Shown: positions 43,243-52,842, counted from the first letter of the stretch. The stretch: 64,000 nucleotides of DNA from CAYSUS01 sp964434165 (GCA_964434165.1 CAYSUS010000039.1:1-64000); one strand, 5' to 3'. Numbers and translations: made by a program. Notes: generated by a model from the sequence alone, not told the origin.

Positions 43243-43625
43243 CAAACGTCCTCCGTGGCGATGTGTTTGGTATGGATTCGCAACGTCTTGCGGTACGAAT
43301 CGCTGTAGCGCCAATGCGGCTCGGTTCCCAGCGGCATAACCTCGTAGGTGAACTTCTTGCCGCCTTCGGTTTCCTCGATGCGGTCGCCACGTTCGGGAAG
43401 CGTTGGTTGACCGGCAAGCACCAGGTCCACCGTGTCGATCAGGTAATCCCGAATCTGCGTGCGGATAATGACGCCGCTGCCGTCGTCCTGCTCGAACAGC
43501 GTGCGGCCGACCGTGGCTTGCACCGGGACCGAATCGACGCCGCGCCGGTACGTGACCTCGCGCGTGGCGTGTTTCTTTCGCTGGCTTTGCAGCCAGTTCG
43601 ATCCGGTTTCGAGGATGTCAGCCAT
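43242..43625 (-). CDS. Phage head-tail joining-like protein
   Basis: A 127-aa protein (MADILETGSNWLQSQRKKHA...) with VTYRRGVDSVPVQATVGRTL and DTVDLVLAGQPTLPERGDRI, a pattern common in siphophage neck/connector proteins. It lies between the DUF2190 gene and the tail-completion gene. Confidence 0.55.
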   Translation of the reverse strand: MADILETGSNWLQSQRKKHATREVTYRRGVDSVPVQATVGRTLFEQDDGSGVIIRTQIRDYLIDTVDLVLAGQPTLPERGDRIEETEGGKKFTYEVMPLGTEPHWRYSDSYRKTLRIHTKHIATEDV

Positions 43626-43645
43626 CGTTTCCCTCCGTGCCGCGA

Positions 43646-43987
43646 TTACTGGCTCAGCCGAACCCGAACGGTCGCATCGGCGTCGGCCGCGTCCGCGACC
43701 GCTTTGCCGAGCAGCTTGTTCGCGCCGCCGCCATCGGTGGTGACCGCGACGTCGTTGGCGTCATCCCAGTACGCCTTGTCGCCCGTCGAGAACGTCACGC
43801 CGCCGCCGGCTTCCTTGGCCACATCGAACACGCCCTCGACCGCCAATGCGCCGAGCTTGCCGGTCGCAATGTCGCCTTTGGCGATTCCGATAAGATCGCT
43901 CTGCACGACCACGTCGCCCGCCGCGACGTCGCTGCCGGGCGTGTGGTCGATGTAGTTGCCGTCGTGAATGAACTGTGCCTGTGCCAT
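43646..43987 (-). CDS. DUF2190 family capsid decoration-like protein
   Basis: A 113-aa beta-rich protein: FIHDGNYIDHTPGSDVAAGD, GIAKGDIATGKLGALAVEGVF and DKAYWDDANDVAVTTDGGG. DUF2190 proteins are small capsid-associated proteins encoded next to the major capsid gene. It follows the capsid gene by 27 bases. Confidence 0.8.
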   Translation of the reverse strand: MAQAQFIHDGNYIDHTPGSDVAAGDVVVQSDLIGIAKGDIATGKLGALAVEGVFDVAKEAGGGVTFSTGDKAYWDDANDVAVTTDGGGANKLLGKAVADAADADATVRVRLSQ

Positions 43988-44014
43988 GTGGATTTACTCC
44001 TTTGATTGCGTGGA

Positions 44015-45152
44015 TCAGGCCGCGCCCTTGCTCTTGATGCCGGCCAGGTACTCGGCCAGGTCGACACCGAAGTCGTGGTAGCCGCGGAACTGCACGCCGA
44101 GTTGGTTGAAGTCCGCCTCGGCCATGTCGACGGTCGGGTTCTGCTGGCCGTTGAGGAACGAGACCACCACCGACGCCAGGCTGCGGGGCGCGCGAAACAG
44201 ATACCATGCGGTCGTGCTGTTGCCGGTGAAGTCGGCGTCGCTCAGCCAGTCGCAGACGACCGGTCGATACTTGCCGGCGTGGATGTTGGCGTCGGGGATC
44301 GTTTCCGCCGTCGCCGCGCCGCCGCTGTTGACGGTCGTGCTCTGGTGCAGACGCTGCGCGATGAACTCCAACTCCGGGGGCACGAGCAGCAGTTCCGGCC
44401 GCCCGCCGACCACGCGCTTCTTGCCGTCGGCCGTGGGCGTGCGGAGCTTGCGGAAGGCGGTGATGCCTTTCTGCAGGCCGGTTCCGTCGACGCCGAGCGC
44501 CGAGTCAGCGCCGGTGATGTAGTTGCCGCGTCCCGCCGTGAAGAACGACGAGTTATTCATGAAGCGAGCCCAGAAGACGTTGTTGAGTTTCTTGGCCGCC
44601 GCCGCGCCGACGCGGCTTCGCAGATCGTCGAAAGCCGCCAAGTCGTCGTTGATGATGTCCACCCGGTCGAGGCTGAACATCTTCGCGTAGGTCCGCACCT
44701 GCCGGGTGTACGACTCCTCGCCAACCTTGCCGTGCTTGATCTCGCCGTGCTTGGGAAGCTCCTCGTACTCCATGTCATCCAGCAGTCGGTAGCTGGTGAT
44801 CTCCTTGAAGTCGCTGACCGACTTGACGGTGGCGATCTCACGCCACGTCTGGTCCTCCTCCATGTAGCCGGCGAGCAGCTCCTTGTTCGCCAGGTTCTGA
44901 AGAATGCCGGGCAGGCTGAGCGTCGAGAACGACGCCTTGAGCGTGCGCGGCGGGAATGCGTGCAGAAGGACTTCCCGAATGTTGCCTCGGTGAATCGACT
45001 CTCCGGGGCGCGCGGGATAACCATTGGCCGCCGCCGCCATCATGAACAGTTGCTGGAAGCCGAGGTTCTCGTACTGCCGGTCCGCCGCCTCCAACACTTC
45101 CGGCTTGAACCGCTTCTCGACGTCTTCGTGCTTGCGCGAGATCCGTTGCGAG
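44015..45152 (-). pseudogene. Major capsid protein (Mu gpT-like), 5' end lost
   Basis: About 375 codons of a Mu-gpT/planctophage-type capsid protein: KRFKPEVLEAADRQYENLGF, EVLLHAFPPRTLKASFSTLS, FSLDRVDIINDDLAAFDDLR, NNVFWARFMNNSSFF and WYLFRAPRSLASVVVSFLNG. In planctomycete prophages this domain is usually fused to an upstream prohead protease. Here capsid-like sequence stops near 45153 and the other strand then encodes part of a different gene, so the protease and start codon are missing. An internal ATG could still make a capsid fragment. Confidence 0.7.
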
Positions 45153-45428
45153 AGGTTGATCCAAGACGGCGTCGTGGCCAACCAGTCGGAACTGGCCCGC
45201 CTCGGCCACATCACGACCGCACGCATGACCCAAATCACATCGCTTTTGAATCTCGCCCCCGATTTGCAGGAGCAAATCCTATTCCTGCCGCGCATCGAGC
45301 GCGGCCGCGACGTGATCAAAGAAGCCGACATCCGCCCCATCGCCGCCGTGCTGGATTGGCGCAAACAGCGGCGGATGTGGTCGGCGCTGCAACGGAAACT
45401 CGAATGTGACCAAGTCGGTTCGCAGTAG
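45153..45428 (+). pseudogene. Recombinase-associated HTH protein, 5'-truncated
   Basis: The plus strand encodes RLIQDGVVANQSELARLG and TTARMTQITSLLNLAPDLQ, then EQILFLPRIERGRD and RPIAAVLDWRKQRRMW. This is the ParB-like helix-turn-helix family often found just after serine-recombinase genes. The N-terminal part and any recombinase are missing at the junction with the phage capsid gene. The two fragments run tail-to-tail into the same breakpoint, so a deletion or insertion event joined them. Confidence 0.65.
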
Positions 45429-45533
45429 GTTGCGTCCGCCCCGCGAACCCAACCAGAGTGCTAACAAGCAAGGGGGTTCTCAACCGAGAGCGCGAGAGTT
45501 CGCGGGCGATTTCTCGCACGGGCGGACGCAACC
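45428..45533. repeat. 14-bp inverted repeat enclosing 78 bases
   Basis: GGTTGCGTCCGCCC (45428-45441) and its exact inverse GGGCGGACGCAACC (45520-45533). It starts at the stop codon of the HTH fragment. It may be a recombination site or end of a lost mobile element. The 270-base region up to the tRNA holds no gene. Confidence 0.7.
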
Positions 45534-45697
45534 CTCGCCCACGGCGCTCTACACGGGGAAATGGAGAGAGCAAGAAAAACGCCGCCGTTACCGTAAACTC
45601 TTTCGTACATTGCGGATAACTCGCGACCCGCCACCGACACCGTTTTCGACCGGAGAGCTAACTGGTGTGCCATTCTTATTTCGCAAAGATAAACGAG

Positions 45698-45771
45698 TAC
45701 CCCCGGCAGGACTCGAACCTGCGACCCTGGGATTAGAAATCCCATGCTCTATCCAACTGAGCTACGGGGGC
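45698..45771 (-). tRNA. tRNA-Arg (anticodon TCT)
   Basis: A 74-nt cloverleaf on the minus strand. Acceptor GCCCCCG pairs with CGGGGGT (G-T first pair); D-arm TAGCTCAGTTGGATAGAGC; anticodon loop TTTCTAA with TCT; T-arm AGGTTCGAGTCCT; discriminator A, CCA not encoded. tRNA genes are common integration sites, and the phage island ends about 550 bases away, but no second partial tRNA copy was found. Confidence 0.96.
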
Positions 45772-45995
45772 AAGGTGTTGCTGGTCAATGAGTTAGACAG
45801 GTGGTGGCGAGTGGCGATTCAGGCGCATTGGCATGAAGGCATTCTAGCCGCTCGCCGCGAGCAGCGGTATGCGGATTGGAGGACGGCAAGCTCAAAAGGG
45901 GCATCACCCCCCAGAATGGACTTGCGTTCTTCGGGGTTTTGTTAGCCACGTCAGCGGATCGCCTCACACCAGGGGAAATCGCCCCGTGCGAACCG

Positions 45996-48900
45996 TCACC
46001 GCACGTACTCCACGACCAGCTCCGGCGGGGTGGCGCCCTCACGGGAGACGTAGGTCACACCGTCGCAGGAGGTGGGGTCGATGGCCAGGGTGACGTCGGC
46101 CTTGGGCTTCAGGTCCAGTTCCAGAGGGCATTTCACAACCTCGTTCTCGGCCAGGCGACCCAGGCGCGCGACCTCCTTGCCGACCGCCGGGCGGCGGGCG
46201 TAGGTGATCGCCTTCTCGCTCCAGGGGTTGGTGACCAGGCAAACTCGCCCGGCGTCGCCGCTGGGGTTGCCGGCGTTGCGCAGGCGGAGCGTCGCGCGGA
46301 CCGGCCGGCCCGGCACGTCGATGCGGAACTTGAGGTACGCCACGGCGTGATCCGAGTCGCCCATCTTGCGGCTGCCGCCATCGACCAGCAGGACATCGGC
46401 CTTCGCCTTGTTCTGGTCCGGATAGCGCTGGATGACATAGGCGTCTTCCACAGGCTTGAGCACCGCGCGCCCGCGGCGGCCGAGGTGCTCGATCGTCGCC
46501 GTGGCCTGCGTGTCGAGCTTGCCGCCGGGGCCTTCCATGCGAGCGGTCAGCGCGTACATGCCCGCCGGCTTCGACTCCTCGACCCCGGCCTCGAAGGCGA
46601 TTTCGGCCCGCTGCCCAGCAGCGAGCTTGATCGGCGACGAGGCGGGCGTGACCGTCAGCCCCTCGGGCACACTGAGCTTAAGCACGCCCTCGAACGGCTC
46701 GCTGCGGAGGTTGGCGAGCCGGACCGACCCCTTCTTCGCCGGCTCCACGACGTTCACTTCCAGATCGGGCACCACGCAGCCGAGGCTTGTCACCCGCTCG
46801 CGCACGATCTCCAGGGCGCAGATCAGGGGCAGTCGGTCGGCCGTATCATGCTTCGGATGGAGCTGGACCGTGAGGCGGTCTTCGACCTCGATCCCACGGA
46901 ACTCCTTGACGAGCGCCCGACGCGGGCCGCCGGCCTCGGCCACGGGATCGAGATCCTCGGCCACCGTTTTGCCCTGGAGCTTCACGTCGCACACGCGTCG
47001 TCCCGCACCGGCGTCCTGCTCCAGGTCGGCCACGTGGAGGCGCACGGTATAGAGGGCCTTGCCATCGCCGGGGGAAAGGAGCGGCACCACGCACCTCGAC
47101 GGTCCCCGCGCGGCCGATGCGTACAGCCAGGGATCGGCCGTGTTCTCCACCTCGGTGTACGCCGAGTTGCGCTGAACGTAGCCGCCGCCGGGAGAGAAGG
47201 TGACCTCGCAGGGGAACTGGAGCACCAGCGATCCGCCGGGGCGCGGCATGCCGAGCCACAGTCCGCCCTCCGCGTCGTTGCGGTCGCCGGGGCCGCCCAG
47301 GTTGAGGGCCAGGCGCTTGACCGGCGTCATCGGTCCGGGCGCGCTGTAGAGGCCGAAGGTCTTGTTCCTTTCGACGGGCTGAAACGCCACGCTGCACATG
47401 TTGGGGAAGGGGCACATGCAGCCCGCCGAGGCCTCGGGGAACAGCAGCAGCCCGCACGCCGGGATGAAGTTGATCCAGCAGCCGGGGCGCTGGGCCCCGA
47501 AGTGCATCGTGCCCTGATCTCCCACCAGGTCGTAGAAGCCCAGGCAGTAGGAGCGGAAGAAGAGGCAGTTGGCCGAGCCGGCGGGGCAGCCGCAGTGGTG
47601 GCCGGGGCGGGCGAACTGCCAGCGGTCGGGCTGGCCCGTCACGGGATGGATTCGCGTCCTGGGCTCGCCGGTTTTCAGATCAAAGGCCCAGGGCTCGGTG
47701 TGCAGCGTGTCGCCGACGATGACCGGGCGCACTCGATAGCCGACCGGCCGCGACCAGAGCACGCGGCCGTCGTCGGTCGCAAGGGCTTTCACGCTCCGCG
47801 GTCCGAACTCGCCGGCGAAGAACTGCCGCCAGTAGTGCCCGTCGAGGTACACGCCGAACAGCACGAGCACTCCGTCGTGGCTCATCGCCGAGAGCGTGCC
47901 GCCGGCAAACAGCGGCGCGACCGTGGCCCGGCGCCAAAGCTGCTTGCCGGACCTCGCGTCGCGGGCGACGACCGCGCGCACGTCGCCGCGCGCCAGGACC
48001 TCCTCGACCCGAGCGCGATCGGCCCTGGGCGTCTTCGCGACGCGCTGCTGCTCTTCTTGGAGGGCCCGCTTGCGCTCCTGGGGGGTGACGGTTGCGTCGA
48101 TGACGAACAGCTTGCCCTCGGCGATCGCGAGCGCCGAGTGCTGGATCGTATCCGGACTCTGGTACGTCCAGAGCGTGTCGCCCGAGGCGACCTCCAGGGC
48201 GAACACGGCATCGCTGGTGCCCAATCCGGTGGCGCGGCTGCCGTAGAGCCGCCCCTCCTCGACGGCCACGTAGCCCCACCGCCCGCCTTCGCCGTCCAGC
48301 GCGGGCATGGAGTACTCGCGCCGCGTCGCCCCGGTGGCCGGGTCGAGGCAGAGGCACCGCTCTCCCACGGCCAGGAACAGCCCCTCGCTTGCCGCGGCCA
48401 GGTTGCTGCCGTCGTGCGAGGCGTTGACGCGCATCGCCCCAGGGATCTCGCGCCGCCAGAGGAACAGGCCGTTGTAGGCGTCATGAGCTATAAGGGTGTT
48501 CTCCCCCTGTACGAACAGCCTGCCGTCGATGGCCAGGGGGCCGGCCGCGCGCTGGTGCCGGTTGACCATCCGCCCCGGGCCGGGACTGCCGAACCAGAGC
48601 ACGCCCAGCGGATACTTCACGCGCCGGTCGTCGCCGCAGGTCGTGTTGCCCGGATTGGCGTACTGGTGGGTCCACGCACCGGCGCCGGGCAGGGCCCCGC
48701 GCACCAGCCTGGCCCAAAGGCCGCTCTGCTCCACGAGCTGCCCGCCGGGCAGCTCGCCGGCCTTGAGCCAGTCCTTTAGGGCACGGCGATCGGGAGCATG
48801 CTTGCCCCCGTCGGCGGCAGGAGCGCCGATCAGCAGCACGCCCCCTTCGGGCTTGAGCATACGAAAGGCCTCGGCGGCCGGGGGCAGGTCGCCGTTGAAC

Positions 48901-50684
48901 GCCGACTCGGACACCACCAGGTTGGCGAAGTAGTCGCTGTAGGGGACCTCCGCGAGCGGCCATTGCTCGACGGTCACGCGCCCGCCAAGCAGGCCGGCGG
49001 CGTCAAGGCGCCTTCGCGCCGCCGCGACCTTCTTCGCATCCGGCGATACCGCGCAGACGGTGAGCTCCGTCTTGCGAGCAAGCTGCTCCGCCAGACGGCC
49101 GGTCTCGGTGCCCAGCACGAGGCAGAACCCGCGGCGCACGCCGGACAGGTCGAGGATCGCCTCGGCGGCCTCGCGAAACCTGGCGTCCTCGGGGCTGCGC
49201 TGCTGGAAAGCCGCGGCCATCTGCTTCCGATCGCCGTGCCGGGGCGACCCTTTGGGGCCGAAGCAGTAGATCATTCCCGCGTCGGTGCTCACCACCAGCC
49301 GCCCCGAGGCGACGGCCAGCCCCTTGGACGCTCCCTGGACGCTGGCGCGCCATGTCCGCTCGCCTGTCTTGCCGTCGAAGGCGACGACCTCGCCGTTTCC
49401 GCCGGCCACAAGCAGGTCGTCGGCCAGCACCAGAGCGTCTTCGCAACGGCAGGGCGCGGCCCAGCGGGTGGCGGCGGCCAGGCGGCGCCGGGCCTCCTCC
49501 AGTTCGGCCTTGGCGTCCCTGAGGGCCCGGGCGGCCTCGGTCATCTCGCCCGCGTCAGGCAGTGGATGGCGCTTGAGCCGGGCCAAGGTCTCGGCGACCG
49601 CGGTGTGGCGCGACCGGGCCGCGTCCCGACGACGAGCCGCCGTCGGATATGCCTGCCGATCGAGGGCCTTCAGCTCCCCCTCGCCTGCCAGAAAGGCCGT
49701 GGCCTCGGCGACCACCATCTTGCGGCCCTCGAACACGGCGAACCGGTCGCGGGTGTCCTTGTGGTAGGCGATCATCCCTTCGGTTCCCGTGTAGATATGA
49801 TCGCCGGCCAGGAGGGCGTAGGTGCCGCCGACCTGCTTGCCGAAGAAGGTCAGCATCTCCAGACTCCCGTCGGCCCGGTCGAAGGCAGCGGGCGAGACGC
49901 GGCCCATCGGCGCGTAAAGCCGCGTCGAAGAGGCCAGCAGGTAGCCTTGCGGGGAGATGCGGCTTTGGGGGGCCTCGCCGCACGTGTCGTTGCGCCAGAT
50001 CTCCTTGCCGGACGCCGCATCGACGGCGTAGAGGAACACGCCCTCGGCCGGGAAGATGCCGGCCCCGAAGTAGGCGATGCCGTCGTCGACGAGCACCCCC
50101 GTGCGGATCGGCCACAGCGAGATCATGCGCCCGTGTCCCAGCACGCGGCGGTCCTCCGGCGCGGCGCGAAACTCCCACACGCGCGAGCCGTCTTCGAGGT
50201 TCAGGCAGCGCGCCCAGCCGTCGTCTGAGCCGAAGTACACGCGCCCCTCGTCCACGCAGGGGGCGAGGCGAATCGGGCCGCCGCTCAGCGCGGTCCAGCG
50301 GATGCGGCCCGTCTGAAGGTCCAGGCAGTACAGCTTGCCGTCGCCGGACGAGCCAAAGAGCACCGCGCCGCCCGCCACGACCGGCTGAAACACGTCGTCG
50401 AAGTGGTTGCGGCGGAGCTCCAGGATGCCCTCGACCGGCTCCGGCTTGGGATCGCCCCAGGCCGGAGCCGGCTTGTACCGCGGCTCGAACGACCAGCAGG
50501 GCACCAGGGGCGCTTGCAGATTCTCGTCCGTGACGCCGCTTCGGGCGACGTCGTGGCGGTAGGTGGGCCAGTCGTCGGCGAAAGCCTGCGGTGGGGACAG
50601 GCAGGCCGCGGCGCAGACGGCGCCCCAAGCCAACAGCCGACGACAGCACGGACGCGGAAAGCGATCGGCAGCGCAGGAAATCAT
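45996..50684 (-). CDS. Giant secreted PQQ-propeller protein with embedded methyltransferase-like domain
   Basis: A 1562-aa exported protein with a signal ending near PQAFA. Residues 30-320 and 390-470 are PQQ-like propeller blades (GSSGDGKLYCLDLQTGRIRW, ADDLLVAGGNGEVVAFDGKTG). Residues about 490-650 resemble a class I SAM methyltransferase (GFCLVLGTETGRLAEQLAR, FANLVVSESAFNGD), then a second propeller (NGLFLWRREIPGA, LEVASGDTLWTYQSPDT). The last 450 residues are beta-sandwich domains (malectin/NPCBM-like and a DNRLRE-like end with YLKFRIDVPGRPVRATLRL). ATG at 50684 is chosen for the signal peptide and GAAGAGG upstream. Role unknown; likely a cell-envelope binding or redox scaffold. Confidence 0.75.
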   Translation of the reverse strand: MISCAADRFPRPCCRRLLAWGAVCAAACLSPPQAFADDWPTYRHDVARSGVTDENLQAPLVPCWSFEPRYKPAPAWGDPKPEPVEGILELRRNHFDDVFQPVVAGGAVLFGSSGDGKLYCLDLQTGRIRWTALSGGPIRLAPCVDEGRVYFGSDDGWARCLNLEDGSRVWEFRAAPEDRRVLGHGRMISLWPIRTGVLVDDGIAYFGAGIFPAEGVFLYAVDAASGKEIWRNDTCGEAPQSRISPQGYLLASSTRLYAPMGRVSPAAFDRADGSLEMLTFFGKQVGGTYALLAGDHIYTGTEGMIAYHKDTRDRFAVFEGRKMVVAEATAFLAGEGELKALDRQAYPTAARRRDAARSRHTAVAETLARLKRHPLPDAGEMTEAARALRDAKAELEEARRRLAAATRWAAPCRCEDALVLADDLLVAGGNGEVVAFDGKTGERTWRASVQGASKGLAVASGRLVVSTDAGMIYCFGPKGSPRHGDRKQMAAAFQQRSPEDARFREAAEAILDLSGVRRGFCLVLGTETGRLAEQLARKTELTVCAVSPDAKKVAAARRRLDAAGLLGGRVTVEQWPLAEVPYSDYFANLVVSESAFNGDLPPAAEAFRMLKPEGGVLLIGAPAADGGKHAPDRRALKDWLKAGELPGGQLVEQSGLWARLVRGALPGAGAWTHQYANPGNTTCGDDRRVKYPLGVLWFGSPGPGRMVNRHQRAAGPLAIDGRLFVQGENTLIAHDAYNGLFLWRREIPGAMRVNASHDGSNLAAASEGLFLAVGERCLCLDPATGATRREYSMPALDGEGGRWGYVAVEEGRLYGSRATGLGTSDAVFALEVASGDTLWTYQSPDTIQHSALAIAEGKLFVIDATVTPQERKRALQEEQQRVAKTPRADRARVEEVLARGDVRAVVARDARSGKQLWRRATVAPLFAGGTLSAMSHDGVLVLFGVYLDGHYWRQFFAGEFGPRSVKALATDDGRVLWSRPVGYRVRPVIVGDTLHTEPWAFDLKTGEPRTRIHPVTGQPDRWQFARPGHHCGCPAGSANCLFFRSYCLGFYDLVGDQGTMHFGAQRPGCWINFIPACGLLLFPEASAGCMCPFPNMCSVAFQPVERNKTFGLYSAPGPMTPVKRLALNLGGPGDRNDAEGGLWLGMPRPGGSLVLQFPCEVTFSPGGGYVQRNSAYTEVENTADPWLYASAARGPSRCVVPLLSPGDGKALYTVRLHVADLEQDAGAGRRVCDVKLQGKTVAEDLDPVAEAGGPRRALVKEFRGIEVEDRLTVQLHPKHDTADRLPLICALEIVRERVTSLGCVVPDLEVNVVEPAKKGSVRLANLRSEPFEGVLKLSVPEGLTVTPASSPIKLAAGQRAEIAFEAGVEESKPAGMYALTARMEGPGGKLDTQATATIEHLGRRGRAVLKPVEDAYVIQRYPDQNKAKADVLLVDGGSRKMGDSDHAVAYLKFRIDVPGRPVRATLRLRNAGNPSGDAGRVCLVTNPWSEKAITYARRPAVGKEVARLGRLAENEVVKCPLELDLKPKADVTLAIDPTSCDGVTYVSREGATPPELVVEYVR

Positions 50685-50865
50685 GATCGGCCTCTTCGTG
50701 AGAGTCCATTCGGTGCGCATCGGGACGGTCGGAAGCGCACACCTTCGCCGTTCTATCGTCTCCCTGGGGCGCGTGCAAGCTCCGCCCGGTTGATACGGAC
50801 CCCGGAATCCCGTATGGTGGAAGCCTTCGCTGCCGCGCTCACTCAGCCTTAACCATCGCAGTCGC

Positions 50866-51600
50866 ATGCGCCACGACGGCCGAACGCTCGACGAGATCCG
50901 CCCCGTGCGGATCAAGCGGCGTTTCACCCGGGTCGCCCCGGGCAGCGTGTTGATCCAGGCGGGCGCCACGTCGGTGCTTTGCTCGGCCAGCGTCGACGAC
51001 GCGGTGCCCAAGTGGATCGAGGGGCAGGGCCGCGGCTGGGTGACGGCCGAGTACAGCATGCTGCCGGGCAGCACCGCGCCCCGCAAGCGCCGCGAACGCG
51101 ACGGGCGCCTGGCGGGCCGCACCAGCGAGATCCAGCGGCTGATCGGGCGGAGCCTTCGCGCGGTGACCGACCTGGCCGGACTGGGCGAGCGGACGGTGAC
51201 CATCGACTGCGACGTGCTGGAGGCCGACGGCGGCACGCGCACCGCCGCGATCACCGGGGCCTTCGTGGCCCTGGTCGACTGCCTCTGGTCGATCCGCCGC
51301 GAGCTGCCCGACGCGAAGCGGCTGCCGCTGCGCGACAGCGTGGCCGCGGTGAGCGTGGGCATCGTGGATGGCCGTGCCGCGGTCGATCTCGACTACCGGG
51401 AGGACGTCGCCGCGGCCGTGGACATGAACGTGGTGATGACCGGTGGCGGCCAGTACGTGGAAGTCCAGGGAACCGGCGAGGAGGCGACGTTCGACGACAA
51501 GCAGCTCGCTGCCCTGTTGCGACTCGCCCGGGGCGGAATCGCTCGATTGACCGACTTGCAGCGCGAGGCGCTTCGCAAGCGTTGGCCGTTCGACCTTTGA
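50866..51600 (+). CDS. rph: Ribonuclease PH
   Basis: A 244-aa phosphate-dependent 3'-5' exoribonuclease that trims tRNA 3' ends. Signatures: MRHDGRTLDEIRPVRIKRRF, WVTAEYSMLPGSTAPRKRRE, GRTSEIQRLIGRSLRAV, IDCDVLEADGGTRTAAITG and VDLDYREDVAA. Length fits the family (about 240 aa). It is followed 15 bases later by a HAD phosphatase gene, replacing the usual rdgB neighbour. Confidence 0.96.
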   Translation: MRHDGRTLDEIRPVRIKRRFTRVAPGSVLIQAGATSVLCSASVDDAVPKWIEGQGRGWVTAEYSMLPGSTAPRKRRERDGRLAGRTSEIQRLIGRSLRAVTDLAGLGERTVTIDCDVLEADGGTRTAAITGAFVALVDCLWSIRRELPDAKRLPLRDSVAAVSVGIVDGRAAVDLDYREDVAAAVDMNVVMTGGGQYVEVQGTGEEATFDDKQLAALLRLARGGIARLTDLQREALRKRWPFDL

Positions 51601-51615
51601 CCGCATGAGAGCCCG

Positions 51616-52278
51616 ATGAAGCAACAAGTCGCGGTGATCTTCGACATGGACGGCGTGCTGATTGACAGCTACGTCGCGCACCTGAGGAGCTGGCAGGTGA
51701 TGGCCCGGGAGAACGGCCGCGCCATGACCGAGGAGGATTTCGCCGCCACGTTCGGTCGCACCAGCCGCGAGATCATCGCCGCCTGGGACGGCGCGGACCT
51801 GACCGAGGACGCGATCGAGCAGATGGACGCCCGCAAGGAGGCGGCGTTCCGCGAGATCATCGACGAGGATTTCCCGGCCATGCCGGGCGTGGAGGCCATG
51901 CTCGACCGGCTCGCCGCGGCCGGAGTGGCGATGGCCGTGGGGTCTTCAGGCCCTCCGGAGAACGTCGAGCTGGTGGTTGAGCGGCTCGGCCGGCGCGACG
52001 CGCTGGGCGCCGTGGTGCACGGCATGGACGTCGCGCGCGGCAAGCCCGACCCGCAGGTGTTCCTGATCGCGGCCGAGCGACTCGGCGTCCCGCCCGACCG
52101 CTGCGTGGTGGTCGAAGACGCGCCGCAGGGCATCGAGGCGGCCCGCCGCGCTGGGATGAAGGCAATCGGCTTCCCCAGCACGGGCCGCACCGCGGAGCAC
52201 CTTCACGCGGCCGACCGGATCATCCGCGCGCTCGACGAGATCACGCCGGAGGCGATTCGCGACTTGATCGGAGGGTGA
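51616..52278 (+). CDS. HAD-superfamily phosphatase (beta-phosphoglucomutase/phosphoglycolate type)
   Basis: A 220-aa soluble enzyme. Motif I is IFDMDGVLIDS (nucleophile D10, acid D12), motif II VGSSG, motif III Lys in GKPDPQVF, and motif IV EDAPQGIEAARRAGM. The helical cap between motifs I and II is the C1 type. Substrate cannot be told; candidates are beta-glucose-1-phosphate or other sugar phosphates. It lies in a likely operon with rph. Confidence 0.9.
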   Translation: MKQQVAVIFDMDGVLIDSYVAHLRSWQVMARENGRAMTEEDFAATFGRTSREIIAAWDGADLTEDAIEQMDARKEAAFREIIDEDFPAMPGVEAMLDRLAAAGVAMAVGSSGPPENVELVVERLGRRDALGAVVHGMDVARGKPDPQVFLIAAERLGVPPDRCVVVEDAPQGIEAARRAGMKAIGFPSTGRTAEHLHAADRIIRALDEITPEAIRDLIGG

Positions 52279-52375
52279 GGAGAAGGAGCGGTACATGGGT
52301 TTCCACGCGGAGCGTGGGAACGAGAGCTCAATCGGGCAGTGTGTTCCACTCGCTTCGTCAGGGAGTCCATCCGCC

Positions 52376-52702
52376 ATGCATGCCATCTGCGTCTGCGTCC
52401 ACGTGCACGTCAAGCCGGAGCACCGCGACGACTTCCTCCAGGCGAGCCTGGAGAACGCCCGGGCCACGGTCGAGGAGCCGGGCAACCTGCGGTTCGACGT
52501 GATCCAGCAGATCGACGACCCGAACCGGTTCATCCTCTACGAGGTCTGGCGGGACGAGGCCGGCATGAGCACCCACAAGGAGACGCCGCACTACGCCAGG
52601 TGGCGCGACACAGTGGCCCCGTGGATGGCCGAGCCGCGCCGGGGCGTCAAGCACACCGGGCATTTCCCCGACACGCCCGAGGCGTGGTCGGCCCGGAAGT
52701 GA
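52376..52702 (+). CDS. Antibiotic-biosynthesis monooxygenase (ABM) domain protein
   Basis: A 108-aa single-domain protein: VHVHVKPEHRDDFLQASLEN, EEPGNLRFDVIQQIDDPNRF and LYEVWRDEAGMSTHKETPHY, the ABM fold used in LsrG-like isomerases and small-molecule monooxygenases. The ATG at 52376 starts the fold exactly; a longer reading adds only frame sequence. Function unspecified. Confidence 0.88.
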   Translation: MHAICVCVHVHVKPEHRDDFLQASLENARATVEEPGNLRFDVIQQIDDPNRFILYEVWRDEAGMSTHKETPHYARWRDTVAPWMAEPRRGVKHTGHFPDTPEAWSARK

Positions 52703-52842
52703 TCGCCCCAGAAGCGCATTCTCCGTGGTGCCGCCGGCTTCGCTGCTGAGCTCTGTTCATGGCAGCATCGCGGCCCCTCCGCAGGCGGCCGCTTGACTCG
52801 GCCGACTGCGCGTTCTCCTGATGCCGGGCAGGTCGAGCGGGC

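Larger units (their letters stand above)
23134..45152 (-). mobile_element. Prophage-derived tail/effector island
   Basis: All genes run on the minus strand and follow siphophage order: capsid, decoration-like protein, neck and tail-completion proteins, tail tube, tail chaperones, tape measure, distal tail, Ser-rich fibre, then sugar-transfer genes and effector cassettes. Terminase, portal, integrase, repressor and lysis genes are not visible, and the capsid end is cut at about 45153. GC is lower than in the flanks. This could be a decayed prophage or a retained tail-like device; the boundaries are approximate and the HEAT gene at 21889 probably belongs to it. Confidence 0.65.

Noticed and set aside
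45698..45771. tRNA-Arg as attachment site of the prophage
   Set aside because: No duplicated tRNA 3' segment was found on the other side of the island, and there is no integrase gene.
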